Assembly (NCBI RefSeq): GCF_027596085.1 | Contig: NC_072452.1 | Location: forward strand, 5,266,814-5,330,813 | DNA: 64,000 bases | Reading direction: 5' to 3' | From: Anoplopoma fimbria | Taxonomy: Eukaryota; Chordata; Actinopteri; Perciformes; Anoplopomatidae | Part shown: one piece after another, positions 12,855-33,233 of the stretch | Layout of the letters: each line of letters opens with the position of its first letter | Numbering within the stretch: the stretch's first letter is position 1 | Notes under the pieces: generated by a model | What the model was told of the DNA's origin: nothing | The model's database searches: none | What the model saw: the letters and a program-made list of their open reading frames with translations, nothing else | Translations under genes and position numbers: made by a program

Positions 12855-14245
12855 GTAAGCAACACAACTCACTGCTGCTCATAGTCCACACAGGGCACGA
12901 GCACCGCCGCATTCTGAAAACACTGCATGTCTGCATTTTCAAATGTCACCCCACACATTCATAATCCATTACCTGATTAATGAATAATTAACAATCATGT
13001 TAGTCCAAAGTATTATGTGACAGCACAACAAGTTGTTTACATTTTTAATCAAGTATTGGTTGTGGTATGGGGATTTTAGCAGCCGGATCAATAATGGTAA
13101 ACATTGATGGTATTGTATATGTATGTATATATATATTTTGTTTTTGGATCCTATGAATAGATATAACAGGTAGGTTTATGGTCCATCTACAGTTGTCAAT
13201 GGACATAGTGAGAATGCATGAATCACCTTTTAATAGTCACTGGTCTCTGCAGAGCATAAGACACAATATCATGAACCACGTCTTAGCTACGTCAACAGGA
13301 ACAATCCCCTCAGTCTGAAGGTGTCCCGGCTCTTACCTCTCTGTCTGTGGCATCCATGTAGCTAACCAACTAGTAACGATACAACAGTGATGTCATACAT
13401 AAGCTCTGTTCATCTTCAGAAATGAGTGCAACCACAACCACTGTATAGACATGACATCAACCACAGATGATGTGCCTCGAAAAGCACTGTATTGTCAATA
13501 ATTGTCCAACAGATTACCATGACAATTACTTTGGCAGCCACAAAAACACTAGTACAGTTACACTACCAAACATCAGCATCCTTCATAGCCAGTGCAGTCT
13601 AACGCCACCAAACATTCACTGCCAGACTGTTTTGCTGGATGGAGGGCTGTAAGCTTACCGTCAGTGTTCTTAGTTACCCGCTAAAATCCAAAGCGTGTGA
13701 AAGTAGTCACTGTTGCATGCACCTGCAGGCATGACTTTTATTTTGTGAATGTACTAGATATAGCCTATAGCAATAAAGCTTTAAAATGAGAAAAAAAATA
13801 ACATTTTCCCATATACTCTGGCCTACAATTCACACCACCTGCAGTGATACACTGGTCTGCATCAGGGCCTCTGTATGTGTGCTGATGACAGGGGTCAGGT
13901 CTAAACCTTACCTAATCATCACCGTTAATGTTTAACTAATTTGCTAATTTACCATTTTTCAGTAACAATTTGTTGCTTCTTAGTTCAGCAACATGGTTGC
14001 ATGATTTCACTTATAAACTTTCACTTTCACTCCGTAGGCTACTAGTTGTTGATTCACGGCCAAGCCTCTGCTGGTCTAACTTGCAGGTTGACCAATGTTC
14101 ATTTAATTCCTTACAACACACTTGAGAAGTTAATAATCCACCACTCAGTGCATTTTACTCACTAAATTCATAGTTTATTAATGGGCATGCAGCAGTGTTG
14201 CTCCACAGATTTACAGATTTACAGGTGTCTGAATGTGCCATCAGA

Positions 14246-14272
14246 CATTACATTACATTACATTACATTACA
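14246..14272 (+). repeat. (ATTAC)n pentanucleotide microsatellite
   Basis: Five to six tandem ATTAC units followed by agtcatttagcag, a tail often seen next to such runs in teleost repeats. Confidence 0.8.
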
Positions 14273-16936
14273 GTCATTTAGCAGTCTACATCTCTGTGAA
14301 CACATTTTGCATTCACATGTAGAATCAGTAGGCAGTGAGACAGGATCTTGGTATTGGAAACCTCTCTATTCACTCAATAACATTTAGAGGGAAAAGTATT
14401 TTCTTCCATACAGAACAATCGCAGTTTTACAACACTGTTCAGCTTTAGTAAAAAAAAAATATCCACACCACAACCTCCTCCCTATGAGGGCTTTCAAGAA
14501 CTCATTTGAAACGTTTTTGTGAAACATCAAATGCAGACGTAATGCCCCTTCACTGTGTGAGAACAGGGCTTGCTGGCTACACCACAACCTGAAATAAACC
14601 CCATTATCTCCCGAGGATCAGCCTCGTTAGATGGATAGCCGATCAACAGTAGAACCATATTTTTCTAAACTTTTTTATTCACCTAAAAAATGAAAGCAAG
14701 GGTACCTAGCTATTACCCCATCAGATACTTGAAACATAACATCAGGACAACCTCCTGGTTCACGTTTGATACCCTGTGTTTGTTATGGTTCAATTAACTT
14801 TGAATTTCACGTCAACACAATCAGTTTTAGAAATGATAGTTTAACAGTGCATTTGTCTGAATGATGATAAAAAATAGTGTTTCCGTAGTGACTGTTCCTA
14901 ACATGACGTTGGTCATTTTAATGTTAGCACAACTAGTAGGAATGATGGGCAGAACAGGATAACTGTGATCATCAGCATGTATTCATAAAACATCTGAATA
15001 TTCATATGAGTACGTCCATTAGGTTCAAGGAATAACAAAGAAATGTGCTTGTTTCCTTTAATATAACTCATGAGGCATAGGTAATATATGAAGTTGATAA
15101 AGGGGTAAATATTGACCGACAAAAACAGGCTCATGTTCACATGGTGCACAAAGTTAGCCACCACCTTAATATGTGCAGCTGCAGGATCATAAAGGTAAGG
15201 GCCTTTGATGCAGTACATACTGTGTCAGTCCATGCTTAACTATACTGATCGCTGGAGTAGATTCAAATCAAAAAGAAAGATGTGGTAAAAATATTCAGTG
15301 GTGTATTTACTCTTTTCACAATGCTCTGGAGCTCTGGATGTATTCAGCCAATCACAGTGCAGGGTCTAAGAACGGTTGAAAGGTTTGCGTCTGTCAAATA
15401 GAGGAGAGAGTCGTTTGAAAATAGTTTGTGCTCGAGCCTCAGGTCATATCTGACACTTTAACTTTGATGGAAATGTTAAGAACCTGTAGAAACCAGAAGA
15501 ACCTGTGAGGCCACACCTCAGAAGGGTAACAGATAAAGCGGTCGGTTGGGTGTGTTTGGAAAATGGAGATCAGTACTTGTGACTAGTATCAGTGCAGAGC
15601 TTTTTCAGTCCAGTGTTGACTGAAAGCTAGTCGGAGTCGGACCGACTCCTCACTGCTGCCTCTTTTCATCTTACAGTAAGCAAAGACTTTGAATCATGGA
15701 AGTGAGACGTTAGTTAACTCTTTGGTAGCTTTGCTCCTCATTTTGTACAAACTGGGATTGAGTGATTTTACAGATTGAACTACACCACCCTAGCTGTCAC
15801 TGAGAGCAAGCGACGTGTTCATGTGAAATCTGAAACCTATTCATAGGAAGATAAATGCCACCGACCTCTGATCCTTATCTCAGCCCTTAGTGCTGAGGCA
15901 AACCTTGACTAAATAGGTGTGACTGCAGTGGTGTTATTGGGCCAAACCAAGTGACCCTGGTACACCAAGATACAAACCAGTTACCCTGCTCATCACAACG
16001 TGGCTCTGCACCAGCAGTGGACTTTAACTGCTGTTTTAGTTAAACAACAATGAATGCAGACTCACGTGTGCACCAAGAGCACAGGGAGACCAGACCAACA
16101 TTTGTGCTGACTGCAGATTAAAACATGATAATGCATATTGATAGATGGCGATGCTAACACAAAGCATTATGCCAGTGCAGAGGAGAAGAACACTGCGAGC
16201 TGACGTAAACAATCAGCTCAGCAAACAACAAAGTTCACAAATGTTTTATGAAGTAGGAAAATGTATTCATGATGTTGATCCTCTGCTAAGTGAGAAACAG
16301 CGGAGGCTTCTGACCGGGTCAACTCTCCCTCGTGTTAACGTTTCAGTGGTAGTTAAACTCTGAATAAAGTTAAAAAGAAGAACAGTGGCATACACTGTAT
16401 AGTGTTATTGTAAGCTAACACTACAGGTTATGTAAATGTTATTGTCAGTCGTGTTGACTCTTCTATGATAATGAATCCACTCATTAACTCATTAACACAG
16501 CATTAAGCTGTTACAGTTAACACTGACAGGTGATGATGTTGATGATTTACTCCTTCGCAGTGACAAACAGCGTTGATAGAGTCAAACCTCAGACCCGTTC
16601 ACACTGCCCGGGGTCACGAAGACACTTTTTAGGAAAATAAATCTCACTAGTGTTCATTTTACACTCACTTCGAGCTATTGTAGTGTCAAATAACAACAAC
16701 CAAATTTGTTTCAATATTGCTTTTTTGCAACACTTGAATTTCCCCCATGGGGATCAATAAAGGAATATAATAATAATAATCCATCAAGTGAGTAACTATG
16801 TGAGATCAAAATATCTCATGAGAATAAAAATCCACTTTCAAACATTTAGGTCTGTAAAAAAGGTAAATCTGGAACACCAAATAAGGAGGTAACCCTTTAA
16901 CAGTCCTTAACAGCACTTTTGCTGTGGTCTGCACTT

Positions 16937-17054
16937 GTGTTTGTGCTGTTAGCACCGTTAGCTGCCAGCCACCAGCTAAGCCGTGTTAAGATCTGTGTGG
17001 AGGCAATTCCTTAATCATACGTATGCTCTGAATTTGGAATTTAGCACCTTTAAA
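16937..17054 (+). repeat. Dispersed repeat, copy 2
   Basis: Diverged direct-orientation copy of 12335-12443, sharing the blocks named there. Confidence 0.5.
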
Positions 17055-17371
17055 ACAGCAACATCTTATAAAAGGCTGCAGCTAAGGTTTCAGAGGAAAC
17101 ATTCAAACACTGAGCTGTCCTCAGACTGACTGAGCCCCATGTGTGTCTCTTCAGCTGACACAGCAGGCAGCTGGTCTGGACTTTGACCAGTGTGGAGGGG
17201 CGTTCCTCACAGCAGCAGCCTTCAACCGACCCTGACACACTGTCTGTGTTTGTGTTTGTCACTTCTGCTGATGGCATACTCAGAAAAATAGAGTATGCAA
17301 GCTCCTGCTCTGTCTCTGCAGTCAGTGTACCTTAAACACATCGAGAACACATAGCAAGCCATGACTGTTTA

Positions 17372-17588
17372 CAGTGGGTACGGAAAGTATTCAGACCCCT
17401 TTAAATTTTTCACTCTTTGTTTCATTGCAGCCATTTGCTAAAATCGAAAAAGTTCATTTTTTTTCGCATTAATGTACACTCAGCAACCCATCTTGACAGA
17501 AAAAAACAGAAATGTAGAAATTTTTGCAAATTTATTAAAAAAGAAAAACTGAAATATCACATGGTCATAAGTATTCAGACCCTTTGCT
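17372..17588 (+). repeat. Left terminal inverted repeat of the Tc1 element
   Basis: 217 bp, exact reverse complement of 18788-19002 apart from two extra T/G bases near 17418. The inner end repeats the outer motif agtattcagaccc, so each repeat has outer and inner candidate transposase-binding sites. Confidence 0.95.
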
Positions 17589-17747
17589 GTGACACTCATA
17601 TTTAACTCACATGCTGTCCATTTCTTCTGATCCTCCTTGAGATGGTTCTACTCCTTCATTGGAGTCCAGCTGTGTTTAATTAAACTGATTGGACTTGATT
17701 AGGAAAGGCACACACCTGTCTATATAAGACCTTACAGCTCACAGTGC

Positions 17748-18788
17748 ATGTCAGAACAAATGAGAATCATGAGGTCGAAGGAACTGCCCAAGGAGCTCAG
17801 AGACAGAATTGTGGCAAGGCACAGATCTGGCCAAGGTTACAAAAGAATTTCTGCAGCACTCAAGGTTCCTAAGAGCACAGTGGCCTCCATAATCCTTAAA
17901 TGGAAGAAGTATGGGATGACCAGAACTCTTCCTAGACCTGGCCGTCCAGCCAAACTGAGCAATCGTGGGAGAAGAGCCTTGGTGAGAGAGGTAAAGAAGA
18001 ACCCAAAGATCACTGTGGCTGAGCTCCAGAGATGCAGTAGGGAGATGGGAGAAAGTTCCACAAAGTCAACTATCACTGCAGCCCTCCACCAGTCGGGGCT
18101 TTATGGCAGAGTGGCCCGACGGAAGCCTCTCCTCAGTGCAAGACATATGAAAGCCCGCATAGAGTTTGCCAAAAAACACATGGAGGACTCCCAAACTATG
18201 AGAAATAAGATTCTCTGGTCTGATGAGACCAAGATTGAACTTTTTGGTGTTACTTCTAAGCGGTATGTGTGGAGAAAACCAGGCACTGCTCATCACCTGC
18301 CCAATACAATCCCAACAGTGAAACATGGTGGTGGCAGCATCATGCTATGGGGGTGTTTTTCAGCTGCAGGGACAGGACGACTGGTTGCAATTGAAGGAAA
18401 GATGAATGCGGCCAAGAGCAGAGATATCCTGGAAGAAAACCTCCTCCAGAGTGCTCAGGACCTCAGACTGGGCCGAAGGTTCACCTTCCAACAAGACAAT
18501 GACCCGAAGCACACAGCTAAAATAACAAAGGAGTGGCTTCGGAACAAGTCTGTGACCATTCTTGACTGGCCCAGCCAGAGCCCTGACCTAAACCCAATTG
18601 AGCATCTCTGGAGAGACCTGAAAATGGCTGTCCACCAACGTTCACCATCCAACCTGACAGAACTGGAGAGGATCTGCAAGGAAGAATGGCAGAGGATCCC
18701 CAAATCCAGGTGTGAGAAACTTGTTGCATCATTCCCAAGAAGACTCATGGCTGTACTAGCTCAAAAGGGTGCTTCTACTCAATACTGA
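17748..18788 (+). CDS. Tc1-type transposase, intact, DD34E
   Basis: Cut-and-paste transposase that binds the element's inverted repeats and integrates at TA. The frame is open for 346 codons. The family's usual start is the third methionine (MRSKELPKELRDRIV, ATG at 17769), giving 339 residues, close to the normal Tc1 length of about 340. Domains in order: a paired-like DNA-binding region with two helix-turn-helix motifs (about 1-120 from the first Met) joined by a GRPAKLS GRPR-like linker, then the DDE catalytic domain. Visible catalytic residues are the D of ILWSDETKIELFG, the first D of QQDNDPKHTAK and the E of SPDLNPIEHLW, the last two separated by 34 residues. The glycine-rich box KHGGGSIMLWGCFSAAG is present. 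I see no frameshift, stop or missing key residue. Confidence 0.96.
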   Translation: MSEQMRIMRSKELPKELRDRIVARHRSGQGYKRISAALKVPKSTVASIILKWKKYGMTRTLPRPGRPAKLSNRGRRALVREVKKNPKITVAELQRCSREMGESSTKSTITAALHQSGLYGRVARRKPLLSARHMKARIEFAKKHMEDSQTMRNKILWSDETKIELFGVTSKRYVWRKPGTAHHLPNTIPTVKHGGGSIMLWGCFSAAGTGRLVAIEGKMNAAKSRDILEENLLQSAQDLRLGRRFTFQQDNDPKHTAKITKEWLRNKSVTILDWPSQSPDLNPIEHLWRDLKMAVHQRSPSNLTELERICKEEWQRIPKSRCEKLVASFPRRLMAVLAQKGASTQY

Positions 18789-19002
18789 GCAAAGGGTCTG
18801 AATACTTATGACCATGTGATATTTCAGTTTTTCTTTTTTAATAAATTTGCAAAAATTTCTACATTTCTGTTTTTTTCTGTCAAGATGGGTTGCTGAGTGT
18901 ACATTAATGCGAAAAAAAATGAACTTTTTCGATTTTAGCAAATGGCTGCAATGAAACAGAGTGAAAAATTTAAAGGGGTCTGAATACTTTCCGTACCCAC
19001 TG
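18788..19002 (-). repeat. Right terminal inverted repeat of the Tc1 element
   Basis: 215 bp, partner of 17372-17588. It starts immediately after the transposase stop codon. Confidence 0.95.
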
Positions 19003-19004
19003 TA

Positions 19005-20050
19005 TGTGTTTCTTTAGTTGGCAGCAGGTTAGAACAGTGTCCAGCTCTCATTACTCAGTGAGAGACTGCTGTGTGTTCAAATCACACTAGTGGACTCTTC
19101 AGAGAGCAGTGCATTGACATTCAGACACTGAATGAAATGTACCCGTCTGGATTAGTTAATTTAGATTTGTTTCATTTAGAATTCCTCTTTGAGACCAGTG
19201 ATCACTGATATGTCTTAGTGACAAAAGGACCCAGACTTGACTTCCTGTAAATACATATTTATTATATGATGAACTTTAACCTCTAGTTTGACTTTGTCTC
19301 TCCTTGCGTCTCTTTATTTGTGCCACTGTTTATATATCACATAGATGTCTCCTCTGTCTTTCTGCATCTGGGGTTGAAGACCGTTCATTATGTCTGTAAA
19401 TATGTGATTTCAATAAGCCAAAGGTTCATGTGACTGTCATTTTCACATCCATCGTTGAATTGTGGGATTGTTAGCAGGAAGTAGACCGTGACACTACTGA
19501 ATTGTTCTGTTGTAATATTTTGAGGGGGCAGTATGGAGTGGACACCTCACTCTGGAATACAAAGGAGGGGATTAAATGTAGTGAATATCTGTAGTGCAGA
19601 TACACACCTTTACACATTTCATTCAACAACATGGTTGATTCAAAACTATTATATTTCTTCAGGAAGTAAATAAACTACGACTGAAGCCACAAGACATCAG
19701 CATACTATTCATCTTGCTCTATGTTAAGTCCTCTTTTTCAAACTCGGGGATTAACATAGACGACGACACGACAACCAAAGAAGAAGTGAAGGTGAATATC
19801 AAAGTGATTTATTTTCAACTCATAAAGGTTCTCAGAATCAGGTTAGGACGGACAAAGTGGTTGTGCTGAACAAAGAAAAACTTGGCCTGACATATTCCTA
19901 CCTCTGAAAACAAAACTAACTCAACCTGCTTATCTAAAAAGAACTTCACAAAAAGAGAACAGAGGCGGCAGCAACCAATAATCTATAGACAGTCAGTTAT
20001 GTGTGTGAAAAATGTAAAGGGTATCCAGACTCACCTACAGCCCTAAACCT
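19005..20050. other. Non-coding interval after the Tc1 element
   Basis: No gene or recognisable repeat supported in this stretch. Confidence 0.5.
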
Positions 20051-20061
20051 CCCACATCCCT

Positions 20062-20172
<111 letters not shown>

Positions 20173-20639
20173 ATAGCATTTAATGACTCAGTGAAAGATC
20201 AGGAGAACCACACCCAGCAGTGTGTTTCCATTAGTTTAAATACGCACATTGGGAAAGGACTTATTTGTGTGTGTGTGTGTGTGTTGCTTGGCCACTCCTT
20301 TATGACACATTTTCAAACTGAAGTTCAACAGACTATTGGCGTCAGGTGTGTGTGACGCGTCTGTACTGAGGAACATGCTTGTACCTGTAGACCCCTCCCC
20401 CAATGACACACACACATTTTGACACAGTGGGAGGAGCCCCAGAGAATAAGAGCCTCAACACTCGATGTGAACTCAGTGTCAGTCAGTAAGTCCCTCTATG
20501 ACATCCTTTGACTCTAGTATACATAATCTGGTACCAGGTCATTTAGTCTGTTTGGTCTTCCACTGCCTTTCATCTGCAGCCAAACCGAGGAGCGTCTGCA
20601 CTTTGTCGTTTATACGGTCCAGTTTTACGCAGTGTGCCG

Positions 20640-20728
20640 CAGAGTGTACTGTGTACTGTGTACTGTGTACTGTGTACAGTGTACTGTGTACAGTGAAGTG
20701 TACTGTACGCAGTGTACCGCGTAGTCTG
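20640..20728 (+). repeat. Short degenerate tandem repeat of gtgtact(g)
   Basis: Several copies of gtgtactgt/gtgtacagt followed by diverged units such as gcagtgtaccgcg. It lies just after a strong acceptor-like site (tttcatctgcag at about 20580). Confidence 0.7.
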
Positions 20729-21413
20729 TGGTTTCCTTCACTACTGACACATGCATCTGCTCATGAATTGGGAGGTTGCCTCAGGATCAGTCGAGGCCCA
20801 GGTTTCCAGCTGGATGGAAACAGATGACCTGCTGTGGCCCCTGAGGGCAACAACCAAAAAGAAGAACAAAGAAAGATCGAGCAATGTTATTACTTACTAT
20901 AGATGTGAAATGACATATGTCCTTGTGAACTGTTTCTACATGACTGATGTTTCCTTTTCTGTTTAAATGTTGGAGCTTCTGATTTATACCTGTTTTTAGT
21001 TATTGGCTTATTGGCAGGTCCAACTTTAGCGATACTGGTTGCTTCTTATTACTTCTTCTGATATCAAACCAAGATAGAAAATGTCAGCGTCCATAGGGAT
21101 CTCCTCACCTAAATGTCTCCTAACATTCATCTTCTGACAGAACTGGAAGATGTGGGAATGATCAGTATTCACACTGCTGCTGTGCACAAAGCTGTTTGCT
21201 CTTCATAAGAGATGTGATTTAAAGAAAGCAACGGAGGTTTCCAACCAAATTCCCTTTTTCCTGGTGTTTGTCTGTGTGTGTTGTGTTTCACAGAATCCCA
21301 AACCTCTTCTGATATTTATGCATTAAACTCTGATTCCCATTTAACTCAGACTTTTAGAGAGCCTGAATCTTTATGATACTTTAAACTTTGATGAGTGTAG
21401 AAATGATTCTTGA

Positions 21414-21464
21414 GTTTACCCGTTTATATGCTCCAACAGATGTGGAGCATATAAACGGGTAAAC
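21414..21464. repeat. Perfect 22-bp inverted repeat with 7-base loop
   Basis: Arm gtttacccgtttatatgctc plus ca (21414-21435), loop acagatg, then the exact reverse complement (21443-21464). No mismatch. Confidence 0.97.
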
Positions 21465-21789
21465 AACTAGATCCTCTAGTTTTTAAAATTGTCTTTCATA
21501 ATATTCCTTGACTTCTATTAAATCTTTGTTCAGTACATTCAAATCTAAGTGTCTGTTTGTATTGTTGGCCACAAGTAATCTTCTTCTAGCTTATGTTGCT
21601 CTAAAATGAGGTGGCATATATTTATACAACACGTCAATGTGTATTCTACAGAAGGTTCCTATTGTAACTCTACTGCACATACAGCATTGTTCCGGAGTAG
21701 TACAACGGCTCCTCCTGCTACTGTGAGGACACGGCCTGTGCCCACAGTAGAGAACATTGGTGTGCTACCGTAACAGGAGATATTCTACC

Positions 21790-21793
<4 letters not shown>

Positions 21794-21880
<87 letters not shown>
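21794..21880 (+). repeat. (GT)n microsatellite, about 87 bp
   Basis: Uninterrupted GT run, with shorter GT stretches just after it and again at 22331-22352. Confidence 0.96.
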
Positions 21881-21881
<1 letters not shown>

Positions 21882-21998
21882 TGTGTGTCTATTAGTGTGT
21901 GTGGAGCTCTCCTGCCAATACCATCATCCTGCCTCATCTTGTTTCTCTCCTTCTTACGCAATGGCCTCTCCCATTCCTTTGGTGCATTTCTCCTTTAG

Positions 21999-22627
21999 TG
22001 TACAGCTTGCACTCAGAGCCGGTTCCTCTGAGCGGTCACGTCTTCCTGTTCCTCTTCCTCACCCTGACTGTGAAGCTGGTAGTATCGTATAGATATTACA
22101 ATGAATAGATTTGTTTTAAGTAACTGTTCCAAATTCTGAAAATCAACATTTTGAACTCTTCAGGATCAAACCATCTGACTGACATATTAGTGTCTAGGAC
22201 TGTGTCTTAAATCCAATCACCCTCAACAAACATGTGTAAACCAGGTCCATAGAGAGCTCATTTGTTACTATCATTATGTCCACATGGCCAAACACCAGCA
22301 AGCACACAGTTCAGACACACAGTAAAAGTGTATGTGTGTGTGTGTGTGTGTGTCTGTGACAGCCATGTTCCTGTTGTCCCGTGTCTCATACCTCAGGCAG
22401 CACCATGGGAGGAGCTCTGTGTACGTTCACTGCTGTAAGAAAACCAGTCTGCTCATGACGTGAGAGCGTGGGACACGGTCATCGGGCGATGACTCCGAAC
22501 GTCCAGTAAACACACGTTCTTCAGGTCTGAAGTGGAGTTCCTTGAGGAGGAGGAGGAAGGCCTGTGTGCTGCTTCACGCTACAACTGCACCACCTTGTGG
22601 TCACACATCACAATCATCATCATGTGA
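21999..22627 (+). CDS. Possible 3' end of an unidentified + strand gene (three in-frame exons)
   Basis: Three acceptor/donor-bounded segments join in one frame: 21999-22078 (after ctcctttag, ends AAGCTG before gtagta), 22397-22434 (after catacctcag, ends before gtaaga) and 22525-22627 (after gttcttcag, ends TGA). The product has a hydrophobic stretch (HVFLFLFLTLTVKL), then APWEELCVRSLLSEVEFLEEE and a short end. I recognise no family. The last segment contains ccttgtggtcacac, a motif common in fish non-coding sequence, which weakens the case. No upstream exons were found. Confidence 0.2.
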
Positions 22628-22639
22628 TTTTGTTGTGGC

Positions 22640-24320
22640 AGCCCCTAACTGTATCTAACGGTGCTCCAGTAAGATCTTAGAACAGTGTGTAGGGAGACGG
22701 TAACCACAGTCTGGATGAGAATGTCTAAATATATATAGCAATAATGATTAAATTAATACCAATAACTATCATGAAAAAAAGTTTTGTTTTACTGGCCGTA
22801 AGAAGGGATTCAGTGTGTGTTGACAGCGAAGTGAATAGGTAGTGGGAGGTGGTGCACACTAACCAGATACTACCTTCAGGTGGGGTCTCTGGTCTCTGCT
22901 GTAGATGTTCCTTCTGTCTCCAGCTCTCTGTGGACAGTCGTTCTGTTGTCTCCACACTTTCTCTCATTGCTCAGAGTCCAAGTCTGTCAGTTTTCAAGGA
23001 GTTGTGATTTTCTGACTTTGAACATTGAAGAGAGGGCCTTGATATCTGATCTCACATTAATGTATGCGTATGCTTAGATACATTTTGGCTGAATTTAAAA
23101 GAAAAAGATTTGAATGGTTGTGTTTGCGGCTTACTGATAATCAGGTTTATGGACTTACAAACCTCACTGGGTCATAGTGAGCTGCAGTGGTTGATGACCT
23201 CTGCAAATGTCAATTTAAACACTTCCAGTTCTGCACAGGTCTAACCATAAGACCCTCATGACTGGACCCGACTGGACCAACGCGTCCTACAAATTTCAGA
23301 ACTGAATCTGGATCTATATTTGAGCTTTATTGTATCCATTACTGACGGTTAGCTCGTCATGCTAATACAAAGCATCCCCACTGTTAATGGGGATTGTGTG
23401 TCTACTTGCAACACAAGACCCTCACTGAAGGAGACAACTGGCATAATACAGGGCCAAGGCCTAATGCAACAACATGGCCCGGAATCATCCCAAAACCTGA
23501 TCAAGTAGCAGAGCTCCACCTTGTCCTCTCCTGCTTCATCCACAGCTTCTCTGTTTGGTGACATAACTGACTGATCTCACAGAGACATCCTCTCCATATC
23601 TACTGAATGTGTTCTAGGAGCTCCTCTAGAAGGACCAGTCTGTGATTACATCCACTACATCTGCATGAATCCACCTCATAACCAGTCACTTATGTTTTGG
23701 TATATACAGTATATTTGAGCATACAAACATATTCATCAAATTCTTCAATAGAAGCTGAAGGCTCCTCTGTGTCAGTCTAATAATTGGCTGTATGAGGAGG
23801 AGAAGCTGGCGTTTCACAGCGTGTCAAAGAAATTCATTTCACAGAAACGTCCAGTCAGCCTCTCCGTAGATGTTTTATTATACTCATATATATTATACTC
23901 ATTCATTCATTCACTCATCTTACCTCTTATTTACTCCTACGTTGTTCACAACCTTCAAGTGATGATAGTGAAATACAGTTTATACAGGGCAATACATATT
24001 TGTTAACATTGTTTGCCCTCTTTTTTCTTTCTGTTGTCTTTTCATTTCTTTTATGTATGATGGAAGACATTCTTTACAAAACCACAGTTGCTCATGCTCT
24101 GGTGACAAACACAGTATTATATACAACTGTGTGTCTCTCTCATATGCTTCTTTTGTGATTTTTCCTTTTGATGATGTTATCGGTTTTATTTTCATATCCT
24201 TTACTTTGTAAAATGATTTTAGCCCTTTTGATGCTCCCTTGTTGTTTTGTTGCGGCCTGATGTTGGATGCACATTTATTACAGTTGAATAAAGTTCAGTT
24301 CTGTTATTGTATGTATTTAC
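22640..24320. other. Interval with no supported gene
   Basis: Mostly AT-rich sequence without recognisable exons or repeats. Confidence 0.5.
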
Positions 24321-24379
24321 TTCACTGTTTTGTTTGTTTGTTTTGGACTAAACTGGACTATTGGACTAATGGACTGAAC

Positions 24380-24437
24380 CAACTGAACCAACTGAATGTA
24401 TATAAACTACTTTATATACAGTCAGTTGGTTCAGTTG
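24380..24437. repeat. 27-bp near-perfect inverted repeat with 4-base loop
   Basis: Arms 24380-24406 and 24411-24437 are reverse complements with one mismatch (core ctgaaccaactgaatgtata against its partner with ctgactgtata); loop ctac. Confidence 0.9.
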
Positions 24438-24861
24438 CAGCTTCAACAGTAACATGATGCTCCAACATTGACGCTCAGTAAAAACGATCTAACAGTGTCA
24501 CATAGAATCATCTTTCTGCATACTTTTACTTTGACGCTTTAGGTACATTTAGCTGATAGTACTTCTTCAGTAGGATTTGAAAGCAGGACATGCTTACTGT
24601 AACGGATTCTTCTTACATTGTGGTAAGTGAAGGATCTGAGCTACTCTTCCTGTCAGTCATTTACCCCGCTCTAATCCCAAACTGCAGTATTCATGCACAA
24701 TAAATGACAATACATACAAATACTTCTTTGTTTTCAATGTTTATTCAACCATGAGCCGTCATCAGAGAAGAGCAGGAGATTGGTTCAACTCAGCTCTCAT
24801 GAACAGGAAGTGACATATGGACACACTAAATACAGTCACATCTAATTCAATATTAACATTA

Positions 24862-32794
<7,933 letters not shown>

Positions 32795-33233
32795 CTGAAG
32801 ACACACAGCAGCGTCCTGAGGAAACAGACACGAGACATTATTTGTACATGTTTGTGTGTATATGACGAGCAGTAGTTCCCTCTTCCTCTAACACCTACTG
32901 CTTATAAAGATGTTGTCCAGGTCGTGACCTTGGTCCCATTCATTGATGCAGGTCTACTGTGTGACATGACACCCTGTGTGAGATCAGCAACACTGTAGAG
33001 GTGGCTGTGTTTCTTTCACATTTAAGGCCAGCACACTTTTCTTTACAAAGTCCCCTCCCTCCTAGTGAGCTGAATTTGGAGATTCTACATCAGTGGCCAA
33101 CCTGTTGGACCGGTGACACCCCGAAACAAAGCCATGTCTACTGTCTTCTGTGACACCTTGTCTCAGGTTACATGTATCCACTCTTCACGATCAGTTCAAC
33201 CAGAGAGGGATTTTTGCTCCTTTGAGAATATTA

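Larger units (their letters stand above)
13000..17340. other. Non-coding interval before the Tc1 element
   Basis: AT-rich sequence with no supported gene. A short (cattacatta)-type pentanucleotide repeat lies at 14246-14272. A diverged dispersed repeat lies at 16937-17054. Open stretches of 60-100 codons here have no recognisable family and no splice context. Confidence 0.5.
17372..19002 (+). mobile_element. Complete Tc1/mariner-family DNA transposon (1631 bp)
   Basis: The element begins cagtgggtacggaaagtatt and ends in the reverse complement, flanked on both sides by TA (17370-17371 and 19003-19004), the target duplication of Tc1/mariner insertion. The left inverted repeat (17372-17588) and right inverted repeat (18788-19002) are identical except for one 2-base indel (ctctttgttt against ctctgttt). 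Inside lies one uninterrupted transposase frame. Intact frame plus nearly identical long repeats indicate a very young, possibly autonomous, copy. Confidence 0.97.
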
